Shown: positions 54,966 to 63,393 of the stretch, piece after piece
How positions within the stretch are numbered: the first letter of the stretch is position 1
Layout of the letters: each line of letters begins with the position of its first letter
Source of the DNA: Bacteroidaceae bacterium
GTDB taxonomy: Bacteria > Bacteroidota > Bacteroidia > Bacteroidales > Bacteroidaceae
DNA: 64,000 nt
Direction: 5' to 3'
NCBI GenBank assembly: GCA_024683455.1
Contig: JAIKYE010000078.1
Span: 1-64,000 of the forward strand
Translations under genes and position numbers: made by a program
The notes under the pieces: generated by a model
What the model saw: the letters and a program-made list of their open reading frames with translations, nothing else
What the model was told of the DNA's origin: nothing
Database searches by the model: none

Positions 54966-55964
54966 ATGAAGAAAATAATTGGTATTGGCAACGCATTGGT
55001 AGACGTTTTGGTGCAGATGAATGATGATATGCTGCTCCGTGAGTTACAACTGCCCAAGGGTGGCATGCAGTTGATCAACGAACAGCAACAGAGAGTGCTA
55101 AGCCATAGAATACAACCTCTTACCCCCCAAAAGGCAACAGGAGGCAGTGCAGGTAATACCATATTGGCCTTAGCCAACTTGGGAATGAAGCCTGGCTTTA
55201 TAGGCAAGGTGGGAAAGGACGAGATGGGAACCTTCTATGCCAACAACTGCAAACAAACCGGTATAGAGGCAAAGCTCACAACATGCGAGACACCCACAGG
55301 AGTGGCCAATACCTTTATCTCTGCCGATGGCGAGCGTACATTTGGAACATATCTGGGAGCAGCTGCACTGATGCAGGCCGACGAGATTACACCTGACATG
55401 TTTCAGGGATACCACTTATTACATATCGAGGGCTATCTGGTACAAAACCATGAACTAATAGAGAAGATATGCAAAGCTGCCAAACAAGAGGGAATGAAGC
55501 TAAGCATCGACCTTGCCAGTTACAATGTCATTCAGACCGACCTGCCTTTCTTCAGACACCTGGTTGAGGATTACATAGACTTTGTCTTTGCCAACGAAGA
55601 GGAATGTACAGCCTTCACGGAAAAACAGGATCCTAAAGAGGGTTTGGAGTATATTGCACAACTCTGCACGCTGGCCATAGTAAAACTGGGCAGCAAAGGT
55701 GCAATAGCTATGTGGGGAGCCTCATCAAACCAATATGGCACGGAAGCCTTTGCACCTGCAATAAAGGTTAACGTTACAGATACCACCGCTGCCGGAGACT
55801 TCTTTGCTGCAGGTTTCCTGTATGCCTTCTGCAACGGCGCTACACTAGAAAGGTGTTTGCAGGCTGGTACACTTCTTTCCAGCGAAGTAATTCAGATTAT
55901 AGGAACACAATTACCAGAAGAGGTATGGAAAAAAATTCGCTCCTCAATAAAACAACTTTATTAA
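54966..55964 (+). CDS. PfkB family carbohydrate/nucleoside kinase
   Basis: Ribokinase-family kinase of 332 residues. N-terminal MKKIIGIGNALVDVL and TGGSAGNTI fit the substrate site, and the C-terminal anion-hole motif DTTAAGDFFAAGF contains the catalytic Asp. Closest in feel to adenosine kinase-like members found in Bacteroidetes; fructokinase or another sugar kinase cannot be excluded. The ATG at 54966 follows the promoter box by 18 bp; the earlier ATG at 54957 is possible, one at 54927 is upstream of the promoter and is rejected. Confidence 0.88.
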   Translation: MKKIIGIGNALVDVLVQMNDDMLLRELQLPKGGMQLINEQQQRVLSHRIQPLTPQKATGGSAGNTILALANLGMKPGFIGKVGKDEMGTFYANNCKQTGIEAKLTTCETPTGVANTFISADGERTFGTYLGAAALMQADEITPDMFQGYHLLHIEGYLVQNHELIEKICKAAKQEGMKLSIDLASYNVIQTDLPFFRHLVEDYIDFVFANEEECTAFTEKQDPKEGLEYIAQLCTLAIVKLGSKGAIAMWGASSNQYGTEAFAPAIKVNVTDTTAAGDFFAAGFLYAFCNGATLERCLQAGTLLSSEVIQIIGTQLPEEVWKKIRSSIKQLY

Positions 55965-55970
55965 GGAGCG
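55938..55970. terminator. Hairpin over the end of the PfkB gene
   Basis: CGCTCCT-(2)-ATAAA pairs with TTTAT-(2)-AGGAGCG, spanning the stop codon at 55962-55964. The genes converge; downstream T content is low, so strength is uncertain. Confidence 0.5.
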
Positions 55971-55992
55971 AAACAATTCTAACACGAGGATC

Positions 55993-57438
55993 TTACTTTG
56001 TTACCAGCATCTTTTTCTGCTGATATATGTAATATCCTTTATCTAAACTGCCAATCTGGCCAAGGCTGGCATCCCTCATTACCAATTTGCCATCGATGGA
56101 ATAAACATTGGTATCCTGATTCACTTGAACTGCAGATACTTCCTCTACTGCATCTTGGATATCATCCGCAGTAATATGCGCAGGGAACATGAGCATAAGG
56201 GCTGGCAATCCACTGCCTCCGTAGCTTTCCACCACATCGTCCTCGGTTGTCTTCTTACTGAAGTCACCAGTCTGAAGACCACGTACCTGATCGCGATTAT
56301 CCCAAGCCTTCTGCATGTTACGCTGTATATAAGTAAGGTATGTCTTCTGTCCCAAGTCATATACTACCATGGGAAGGTACTGAGCAAAAATGGCAGTATA
56401 GACACCCTGCTCGTAACCATTCTCAAACTTGAGAATCTTGGAAGAGTTTACCATACTATTGAAGACGTAGCGTGTAGCATTCAGAGCATTGGTCCTGTAC
56501 TTAGATTCGCCTGTAAGATTATAAAGCAGACAACTGGCGCCAATGTATGTAGCTTGATTGTAGAGATGATCAGAGAACTCCGGGCCTCCACCATGAATGC
56601 CATCAGCTACACGTCCGGCAGAAGTTGTCAGCGTCTTGCTGGCCCAGTCGTAGATTTCTACAGCTTTCTCTAAATACCACTCTTTGGTCTGACGGGTAGG
56701 ACGGGCAATCGTAGGAGCAGTCCTACCCTCTGGAACCAGTTGGTGCAACAGACATGCAGCTATGACTGTAGGAAAATTTATGCACGCCGAACGGAAATCG
56801 CCCTCCTTATGAGGGTTTGCGTGATCTATTGGCTGCCACTCCCAAAACATTCCACCGCCGGAACTACCACTGAAACGAGCAGGATCGGCATAAGAGCCGT
56901 CATCGCCTACAGTAGCGCTTCCGTACCAAACACGGCAGAAACTTCGCTCAGAATAAGTCAGATACTCAGCCTTTCCAAAGGTTTGGTAGGCACGTGCCAA
57001 AGCGCAAGTCCACCACATGATGTCATCATAAACGAACCATCCGTTATTGGTGTTGGAGTTGTCAAAGTCAAAGTTTACATAATGCGCTTTCTGCCCTTTG
57101 TAAATCTTATCGTGCAGGGTCTTGTACTTCTTCATCAATTCATCATTACCCTCGGCCTTGGCACGGTTGTAAGCATTGATGACCATATCGTAATAGATAG
57201 CCTGACACCAGATAGCGGCAGCACACCCCGTGAGGTCATTATCACGAGCCCCATTCCCTCGATGATCAGCAGCTCTCTGCTCAGTATCGGCTTTATAGAT
57301 ACTGCGATTCTTGTCAAGCAAGGCTGCATTAAAGTCGTCATACGCCTTCCACTGCATAGAGTCTGTGATGGAAAATGTCTGTGCCTGCAAATAGCCGGCA
57401 CAAAACATTGTGCAGAATATGGTTAATATTTTTTTCAT
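55993..57438 (-). CDS. GH76 endo-alpha-1,6-mannanase
   Basis: Exported retaining endo-mannanase acting on alpha-1,6-mannan backbones. The 481 residues have a signal peptide (to about residue 19, LQAQ), the GH76 catalytic pair Asp138-Asp139 in VYDDIMWW, and other family blocks (GMFWEWQPI, FSDHLYNQATYIGA). The last 40 residues (NVYSIDGK...GYYIYQQKKM) resemble the C-terminal tail of the M60 protein in this window and may be a sorting tail. Last gene of the mannan unit, 13 bp after GH92. Confidence 0.9.
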   Translation of the reverse strand: MKKILTIFCTMFCAGYLQAQTFSITDSMQWKAYDDFNAALLDKNRSIYKADTEQRAADHRGNGARDNDLTGCAAAIWCQAIYYDMVINAYNRAKAEGNDELMKKYKTLHDKIYKGQKAHYVNFDFDNSNTNNGWFVYDDIMWWTCALARAYQTFGKAEYLTYSERSFCRVWYGSATVGDDGSYADPARFSGSSGGGMFWEWQPIDHANPHKEGDFRSACINFPTVIAACLLHQLVPEGRTAPTIARPTRQTKEWYLEKAVEIYDWASKTLTTSAGRVADGIHGGGPEFSDHLYNQATYIGASCLLYNLTGESKYRTNALNATRYVFNSMVNSSKILKFENGYEQGVYTAIFAQYLPMVVYDLGQKTYLTYIQRNMQKAWDNRDQVRGLQTGDFSKKTTEDDVVESYGGSGLPALMLMFPAHITADDIQDAVEEVSAVQVNQDTNVYSIDGKLVMRDASLGQIGSLDKGYYIYQQKKMLVTK

Positions 57439-57451
57439 TAGGACAAAATCT

Positions 57452-59761
57452 TTACTTCTTTGACTTCTTATTCTTTTTTGAAGTAGCTTTATACTCTTTG
57501 CTGAAAGAATAGGGAGCAGCCTCTGCCGTGTTACCGCGATTCTCGTTGGCCTTGGCCCCCATCACATAATCCATCTTAGCACCTTGCAGAAGGTCTGCAT
57601 GGTTCACATAGTTTACCTTATGCTCTGCACCGTTAATGGTAAGTTTCTGCACATAGCGATTCTCGTCGCTGTTCTCGGGAGCGGTAATAACCACATCCTT
57701 TCCATTCTCCAAGTGCATTGTCATCTTCTTGAAATAGGGAGCACCCAACACGTACTGGTTAGATCCAGGACAGACAGGATAAAAGCCCATAGCAGTGAAG
57801 ATGTACCAGGCTGAAGTCTGCCCGTTATCCTCATCACCGCAATAGCCGTCGGCGTGAGCATTGTACATACGATTCATAGTCTCGCGCAACCAATACTGCG
57901 TTTTCCAAGGCTGACCGCTATAGTTGTACATATAAATCATATGCTGAATGGGCTGATTACCATGAGCATAGTTACCCATATTCATGATTTGCATCTCGCG
58001 AATCTCGTGGATGACGCCACCGTAATAACTATCATCAAAGATGGGAGGCAGAATGAAAACGCTGTCCAGCATCTGATTGAAGGTGGCTGTTCCGCCCATC
58101 AGGTCGATAAGTCCCTGAGGGTCATGGAACACACTCCATGAATAGTGCCAGCTATTGCCTTCTGTGAAGGCATCGCCCCACTTGAAGGGATTGAAATTGG
58201 GAGCCCACTCGCCGTTAGCCAACTTACCACGCATCAGGTTGTATTCCTTATCGAAGAGATTCTTATAGTTCATAGCATGTTCTGCATAAACCTTAATCTC
58301 TTTCTCTGGCTTACCCAAAGCCTGTCCCAACTTATAGATGCTCCAGTCATCGAAGGCATACTCAAGGGTACGTGCAGCACTTTCGTTTATACTGTCGTAA
58401 GGAACATAACCTAACTTGTTGTATGTAGCCCATTGTTTACGACCACTTGTAGTATGGGCCAAATCGGCATTGGCACCATGCTTCACGGCTTCCCAGAGAG
58501 CATCGATATCATATCCACGCACGCCCTTCAGATAAGCATCTGCCACAACGCTTGCAGAGTTGTTGCCCACCATGCAGGCACGATGACCGGGAGCACTCCA
58601 CTCGGGCAGGAAGCCACTCTCCTTATAAGCGTTAGCCCATCCCTCCTGCATCTTCTGGCTCATAGAGGGCCACATCAGATTCACCAAGGGGAACAAAGCA
58701 CGGAAAGTATCCCAGAAGCCTGTATCGGCAAACAGATAGCCTGGCAGAGTCTCACCGTTATAGGGGCTATAGTGTACGACCTCGCCTTTGGCATTAATCT
58801 CGAAGAAGCTACGGGGGAAAAGCACGCTACGGTACAGACAGCTGTAGAAGGTACGCAGGCGGTCTATATCACTTTCATCCTGCACATCAATGGTAGAGAG
58901 CACCTTATTCCACTCCTGACGTCCTGCCTCAGCAACCTCCTCAAGGGTCTTGTTACCCAATTCCTTCAGGTTCTGCTCAGCCTGCTCTATGCTGATGAAA
59001 GAGCTGGCTACACGAACATTCACCTGCTCGCCACGCTTTGTAGTGAAGCCTACCACACCTTGTGCATGCTTGCTGGCAGTCTCCAAAACAGACTTATTCT
59101 CCTTACCCTCGTCACAGATAGCAGTCATGGTGAAGGGACGATCGAACTGCAAGACAAAATAGTTCTTAAAGTTCTTGGGAACACCACCGCTGTTACGAGT
59201 GGTATAACCCACAATCTTATTCTGCTCGGGGATAATCTTCACATAAGAACCACGGTCAAAAGCATCCACCACCAGATAGCTCTTGCCTGCCGGATAGGTA
59301 AAACGGAAAATGGCAGCACGACTGGTAGGAGCCACCTCTGTTACGATATCGTAATCAGCCAGATATACCTTATAATAATGCGGTTTGCTTACCTCTGCTT
59401 TATGAGAGAACCAACTGGCACGTTTGTCCTCATCGAAGACATAATTCTCACCGCACTCGGGCATAATGTTGAACATACCATAGTCGTTCATCCAAGGGCT
59501 GGGTTGGTGCGTTTGCTTGAAACCGCGAATCTTTTCTGCATCATAAGTATAACACCATCCATTACCCATCTTTCCCGTCTGAGGGGTCCAAAAGTTCATA
59601 CCCCATGGAAGGGCAATTGCGGGATAGGTGTTACCTGTAGATAGACCTCCTGTAGAATGTGAGCCTACCAAGGGATTAACATACTGTACAGGATCTGTAA
59701 TTGCATGGGCACCGATGCTCATCATAAACATGGCACATGCTGCAAAAAATAATTTCCTCAT
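57452..59761 (-). CDS. GH92 family protein with Gln at the presumed acid position
   Basis: 769 residues, signal peptide to about residue 20 (SIGAHA). Clear GH92 blocks: YVNPLVGSHS, TYPAIALPWGMNFWTPQTG, GFKQTHQPSPWM, HGNQPIQHMIYMYN and GDEDNGQTSAWYIFTAMGFYP. At Gln603 the motif HGNQP replaces HGNEP of canonical members such as the gene at 50343. In GH92, that Glu is taken as the general acid; a Gln there is reported in a mannosyl-phosphodiester-cleaving member (Cellulosimicrobium CcMan5, from memory). So this protein may use an activated or phosphodiester substrate. The C-terminus is Lys-rich. Confidence 0.9.
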   Translation of the reverse strand: MRKLFFAACAMFMMSIGAHAITDPVQYVNPLVGSHSTGGLSTGNTYPAIALPWGMNFWTPQTGKMGNGWCYTYDAEKIRGFKQTHQPSPWMNDYGMFNIMPECGENYVFDEDKRASWFSHKAEVSKPHYYKVYLADYDIVTEVAPTSRAAIFRFTYPAGKSYLVVDAFDRGSYVKIIPEQNKIVGYTTRNSGGVPKNFKNYFVLQFDRPFTMTAICDEGKENKSVLETASKHAQGVVGFTTKRGEQVNVRVASSFISIEQAEQNLKELGNKTLEEVAEAGRQEWNKVLSTIDVQDESDIDRLRTFYSCLYRSVLFPRSFFEINAKGEVVHYSPYNGETLPGYLFADTGFWDTFRALFPLVNLMWPSMSQKMQEGWANAYKESGFLPEWSAPGHRACMVGNNSASVVADAYLKGVRGYDIDALWEAVKHGANADLAHTTSGRKQWATYNKLGYVPYDSINESAARTLEYAFDDWSIYKLGQALGKPEKEIKVYAEHAMNYKNLFDKEYNLMRGKLANGEWAPNFNPFKWGDAFTEGNSWHYSWSVFHDPQGLIDLMGGTATFNQMLDSVFILPPIFDDSYYGGVIHEIREMQIMNMGNYAHGNQPIQHMIYMYNYSGQPWKTQYWLRETMNRMYNAHADGYCGDEDNGQTSAWYIFTAMGFYPVCPGSNQYVLGAPYFKKMTMHLENGKDVVITAPENSDENRYVQKLTINGAEHKVNYVNHADLLQGAKMDYVMGAKANENRGNTAEAAPYSFSKEYKATSKKNKKSKK

Positions 59762-59791
59762 TACTTTTTCTTCTGTTATTTATGATTTTAA

Positions 59792-60550
59792 TTAGAATTC
59801 CTTAATCTTCACATTCTTGAACCAAACCTCATTGCCATGGTCCTGCAAAAGGATGCGACCGTCACGATTACCGAAGTTGGGCCAATTCTTATACTTACTG
59901 TAAGCTACCAATGCATTCCACTCCTGTGTATTGCGTTCGTACTCCAACAGTTTGACACCATTCAGCCAATGCTCTACATGATTATCCTTAACGATAACGA
60001 CAGCTGTATTCCATGTGGTGATATCAAAGGGTTTGTTGTCTGGAGCAGGAATCAAGTCATACAGAGAACCCAACTTACGGTTACCTTTCACACCCAACTT
60101 GGCATCGGGATGGCGCAGGTCGTCCAGAATCTGGAACTCGCAACCGATAGCGCTACCCTCACCCTGGTTCATATCGGGATCAACGAAATACTTGATGCCA
60201 CTGTTGGCACCCTCAGTAATCTTGAAATCTACCTTCAGGATAAAGTTGTGGTAACTCTTATTGGTAACAATGTCACCTCCGTTACCACTCTCAGCACCAT
60301 TGGCAGCCTCCACCTTCAGCACACCATCCTCGATGCGCCAACCTTTTTTGGGGAAACCAGTAAGTTTGGCACCACGCCAACCTTCTGTAGTTTTACCATC
60401 CCAAAGGAGTTTCCATCCTTCACGCTCTTCCTGCTCTGTAAGTACGTTATCTGTTGTAGGAACAGGCGCAGGAGTCTCTTTCACAATCTTTTTCTTGGCA
60501 GCTACGGGCAACACAGCCAGCATAGCTATAGCTATAATTATCTTTTTCAT
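59792..60550 (-). CDS. DUF1080 (3-keto-disaccharide hydrolase/lyase) protein
   Basis: 252-residue exported protein: hydrophobic signal ([15 protein letters not shown]), then a concanavalin-like DUF1080 domain with [42 protein letters not shown] and [15 protein letters not shown] blocks. Members cleave 3-keto-glycosides produced by partner oxidoreductases. The start at 60550 is taken because the signal peptide begins there; a longer frame runs through the palindrome at 60557-60691 and into the upstream gene. Follows the Gfo/Idh gene in the same unit. Confidence 0.88.
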   Translation of the reverse strand: MKKIIIAIAMLAVLPVAAKKKIVKETPAPVPTTDNVLTEQEEREGWKLLWDGKTTEGWRGAKLTGFPKKGWRIEDGVLKVEAANGAESGNGGDIVTNKSYHNFILKVDFKITEGANSGIKYFVDPDMNQGEGSAIGCEFQILDDLRHPDAKLGVKGNRKLGSLYDLIPAPDNKPFDITTWNTAVVIVKDNHVEHWLNGVKLLEYERNTQEWNALVAYSKYKNWPNFGNRDGRILLQDHGNEVWFKNVKIKEF

Positions 60551-60556
60551 CTTACG

Positions 60557-60691
60557 GCCCCTCTCCCTAACCCTCCCCCAAATGGGAGGGAACTGCAAAC
60601 AGGGGTTTGGCAGTTTAATTATTTCTTTTTGTCTCTCCGACATTCCCCGCCTCCCATTTGGGGGAGGAGGGGTTAGGGGTTGGAGAGGGGC
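60557..60691 (-). repeat. Palindromic element copy 4, intergenic
   Basis: 135 bp between the Gfo/Idh stop (60693) and the DUF1080 start (60550). Starts GCCCCTCTCCCTAACCCTC and ends TTGGAGAGGGGC; outer arms of roughly 40 bp are near inverted repeats, with inner CCAAATGGGAGG/CCTCCCATTTGG arms. The centre (about 45 bp) is AT-rich and unlike the uxaA copies, while the arms are of the same GC-rich type. It leaves only 6 bp ahead of the start codon. Confidence 0.85.
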
Positions 60692-60692
60692 G

Positions 60693-62120
60693 TTAATCAA
60701 TCTTATAAAACTCTTCCCAACCACGGCGTGGAGGCATGCCTGACAGCATAGCGTTTGCAAACTCGTTGTTGGTGAACTTCTTGGTGCGGGGGTCAAAGAA
60801 CAGCTGAGTGTTCAAGCGCTGAGCAATAACACCCAAGCAAAACACCTGACACAACACACCTGCAATCTGGAAGGGAGAACGAGTCTTCTCGATTCCCTGA
60901 CAAGCACGCAGGAAGTTGACATAGTGGTTACTGGGACCCTCGGGAACTACAGGCAGTTTATCCTTCATGGCCTCTGCCTTCTCCTTGGGGATAATCTCCA
61001 AAGTGCTACCATGACTGGCGCCCTTGAAGGTAAGGTCACGACCGTAAATAATCTTGCCGGGGTTCAACTTCTGATTGGTATATTCACCCTGTCCACTGGC
61101 AGGAATTCCTTCGGCCAACTTACTCTCGCCATAACCTTCTGGCAATGGGGGCTGATTGTCTGTACCATCATACCAGATAACATCGCAGGGAGGCATATTA
61201 CCACGAGCACCGAAACGGAATTCAATAGTACTCGAGAAGGGATAAAAGAACTCGTTGTGGTTCTTGGCATACTTCATGTTGATCTCATAGGGAAGACCCA
61301 ACTGCAGAAACTCGTGAGCTGTATCCAAGAGATGAGCGCCCCAGTCACCCAGTGCTCCCATACCAAAGTCGTACCAACTGCGCCAGTCGCCCTGATGATA
61401 GAGATTACTGAAGTTGTGATAACGAACACCTCCGTGCCACGTATCGTAGTCCATACCCTCGGGGATAGGGTCGCCCTCGGGCATTTTAATCATATTCCAG
61501 TCGTACTTGTGCCAACGACGATCGTTGTTCATGTGAGCCACCACCTTGGTAACATCCTTAATGATACCTGCTTCCATCCAAGCCTTGAACTGGAAGTAGT
61601 TTGCCTCAGAATGCCCTTGATTACCCACCTGAGTAGCAAGTTCTGGATGGCGGTTTGCCATCTCTATCAGAATCTCACCCTCCTGGAAAGTACGGATAAG
61701 AGGCTTCTCACAATAAACATGCTTGCCATGCTTCATGGCTGCCATGCAGACAAAGAAATGTGTATGGTCAGGCACACTTACTGCCACAGCATCAAAATGG
61801 TCTGAATACTCATCAAAAAGTTTGCGGAAATCGGTAAAACGCTTGGCATTGGGATACATGCTCAGGGCCTTCTGGCATTGCTTGCCTTGCAGATCAACAT
61901 CGCAAAGAGCTACTACATCCACCATATTGGTCTTGGCAAACTCTTCTATATTCTGCTGCCCACGGTTACCAATACCAATGTATGCAATCTTTACTTTGTC
62001 ACTTTTGGGAGTTGGGGAGGACTGCGTTTTTTTCTTGGCGGCCAACAATTCACCAGGAGCCAAAGTCAATCCAGCTGTAGCCAATCCCATCCCTTTCAAA
62101 AATTCTCTTCTTGAAGACAT
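60693..62120 (-). CDS. Exported Gfo/Idh/MocA oxidoreductase
   Basis: 475 residues, beginning [17 protein letters not shown], a twin-arginine (Tat) signal that would export a cofactor-loaded protein. Rossmann fold with [16 protein letters not shown] and the CEKPL motif, then the C-terminal substrate domain. With the DUF1080 gene directly downstream it fits the 3-keto-glycoside route: oxidation at C3 here, bond cleavage there. An alternative is GH109-type alpha-N-acetylgalactosaminidase, which has the same fold and Tat signal. First gene of the mannan unit. Confidence 0.88.
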   Translation of the reverse strand: MSSRREFLKGMGLATAGLTLAPGELLAAKKKTQSSPTPKSDKVKIAYIGIGNRGQQNIEEFAKTNMVDVVALCDVDLQGKQCQKALSMYPNAKRFTDFRKLFDEYSDHFDAVAVSVPDHTHFFVCMAAMKHGKHVYCEKPLIRTFQEGEILIEMANRHPELATQVGNQGHSEANYFQFKAWMEAGIIKDVTKVVAHMNNDRRWHKYDWNMIKMPEGDPIPEGMDYDTWHGGVRYHNFSNLYHQGDWRSWYDFGMGALGDWGAHLLDTAHEFLQLGLPYEINMKYAKNHNEFFYPFSSTIEFRFGARGNMPPCDVIWYDGTDNQPPLPEGYGESKLAEGIPASGQGEYTNQKLNPGKIIYGRDLTFKGASHGSTLEIIPKEKAEAMKDKLPVVPEGPSNHYVNFLRACQGIEKTRSPFQIAGVLCQVFCLGVIAQRLNTQLFFDPRTKKFTNNEFANAMLSGMPPRRGWEEFYKID

Positions 62121-62159
62121 AAATTAGGTTATTTTGTGGTTTATGATATGTTTCTGGCA

Positions 62160-62188
62160 CAAATATAGCAAAAATAATCATATGATTA
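62160..62188 (-). promoter_or_regulatory. -7 box and palindrome before the Gfo/Idh unit
   Basis: Minus-strand TATATTTG (62160-62167) is 39 bp ahead of the start. Just upstream lies the perfect 14-bp palindrome TAATCATATGATTA (62175-62188), which covers part of the -33 region and may be an operator. No well-placed TTG. Confidence 0.5.
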
Positions 62189-62217
62189 ATGCCACAACCG
62201 ACAAGAATTGCAAGAAA

Positions 62218-63393
62218 TTATTCTCTTTTCACTTTCTCACATCGAAAAAGAGCATGAGATTCGTTTTGCAGGGTAGTTGCGAACAAGTAAACACTGCCTC
62301 CCTCACGCAATTTCAACTTTTTCCTGAGTTCCTGAACTGTAGCAGGGAAGTTTCTGACTGTCAGATTGGCCTGTGTTACATCAGCCAACAAATTCTTAAG
62401 ACTATGCTTGCTAAAGTCGCTTCGACCCAAAATACGAAAACTTCTACCAGGGAAATCCTCTACCAGTTCATCCGAAGTAAACAGATGGCTGAACGGATGC
62501 AATTTCTCCACTTTATACAATTGGCATAGAGCATCCTGTACGCCAGCCTTAAGAATTGAGGCGTTGGGCTCATAAAGAAAGGTTTTCTCTTCCCTTGATA
62601 TGACAGGAGCGGACAATTGCTCAACCTCTGTCACTTCTTGTCCGTTATTGGTAATATTCACACAATAATAGCAAAGCGGGGTTTCCTCACGATGCATCAC
62701 CAAAAGAAGCTCTTTGCACTCGCCATCCACGCTTACCACATGCACCTCACGAACATTCTTTAGTTGGCGTAACGCCTGCTGTATATCCAACATAGGTGAA
62801 AGTTTCAGCATTACTACCTGGGAATGCTCCAGCAATACTTCTTGCAGACTGACAACGTTAGGTTGACAATCTTCCAACAAGACAGCCTTTCTGCCAACAT
62901 TGTCTCTACGAGCAGGATCGGCATAGATAAGGGACACATTTCCTATAGCTGGAAGTTCATCCTCGGCTTGTGCATTTTTGACTACAACATGCGATAGCCC
63001 CAGAAGATTAAAGTTGTGTAAAGCTATCTGACAAAGTTGTTCTTGCCTCTCTATATAAACAGCCTTTTCAAACAAGGGCGCCAGGTAGCTGAAATCTATG
63101 CCAAAGCCTCCCGTCAAATCCGCCATCTGCCTCATTTCCTCGCGTAAAAGACGGCATACAAGCTGCTTTTTGTAAAGTGCCGTTTTCTCACTACTGCACT
63201 GCTCCATGGAAAGATGTGGCGGAAAGAGTAATCCATCCGTTTCGGCCCAGTGCGGGATTTTCTTACGCGCCAACTGCCACCCCTCAATCTGTTGAAGACA
63301 GAAGGTCAAATCAACGCCCTCCGGCGCTTTTTTAAGGGCCAGTTTACGTACATCATCTGTTTTGTGCAGAGCTATAAATTCGGCATTAGTCAT
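62218..63393 (-). CDS. SAM-dependent methyltransferase with THUMP-like domain
   Basis: 391 residues. The central class I methyltransferase fold has DLTGGFGIDFSYLAP and the YADPARRD motif (D-P-A/P-R type), and the C-terminal part resembles the THUMP-like domain (GRSFRILGRSDFSKHSLKNLL). Probably modifies a nucleic acid; the target is unknown. Its ATG overlaps the ribF stop (ATGA). Confidence 0.8.
   Translation of the reverse strand: MTNAEFIALHKTDDVRKLALKKAPEGVDLTFCLQQIEGWQLARKKIPHWAETDGLLFPPHLSMEQCSSEKTALYKKQLVCRLLREEMRQMADLTGGFGIDFSYLAPLFEKAVYIERQEQLCQIALHNFNLLGLSHVVVKNAQAEDELPAIGNVSLIYADPARRDNVGRKAVLLEDCQPNVVSLQEVLLEHSQVVMLKLSPMLDIQQALRQLKNVREVHVVSVDGECKELLLVMHREETPLCYYCVNITNNGQEVTEVEQLSAPVISREEKTFLYEPNASILKAGVQDALCQLYKVEKLHPFSHLFTSDELVEDFPGRSFRILGRSDFSKHSLKNLLADVTQANLTVRNFPATVQELRKKLKLREGGSVYLFATTLQNESHALFRCEKVKRE

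Noticed and set aside
58433-59644. Long plus-strand open frame opposite the second GH92
   Set aside because: Antisense shadow of a clear enzyme gene; no recognisable domain.
60557-60796. Longer N-terminus of the DUF1080 protein, reading through the palindrome
   Set aside because: A good signal peptide begins at 60550 and the longer frame overlaps the end of the Gfo/Idh gene; the extra residues are Pro-rich translation of the element.
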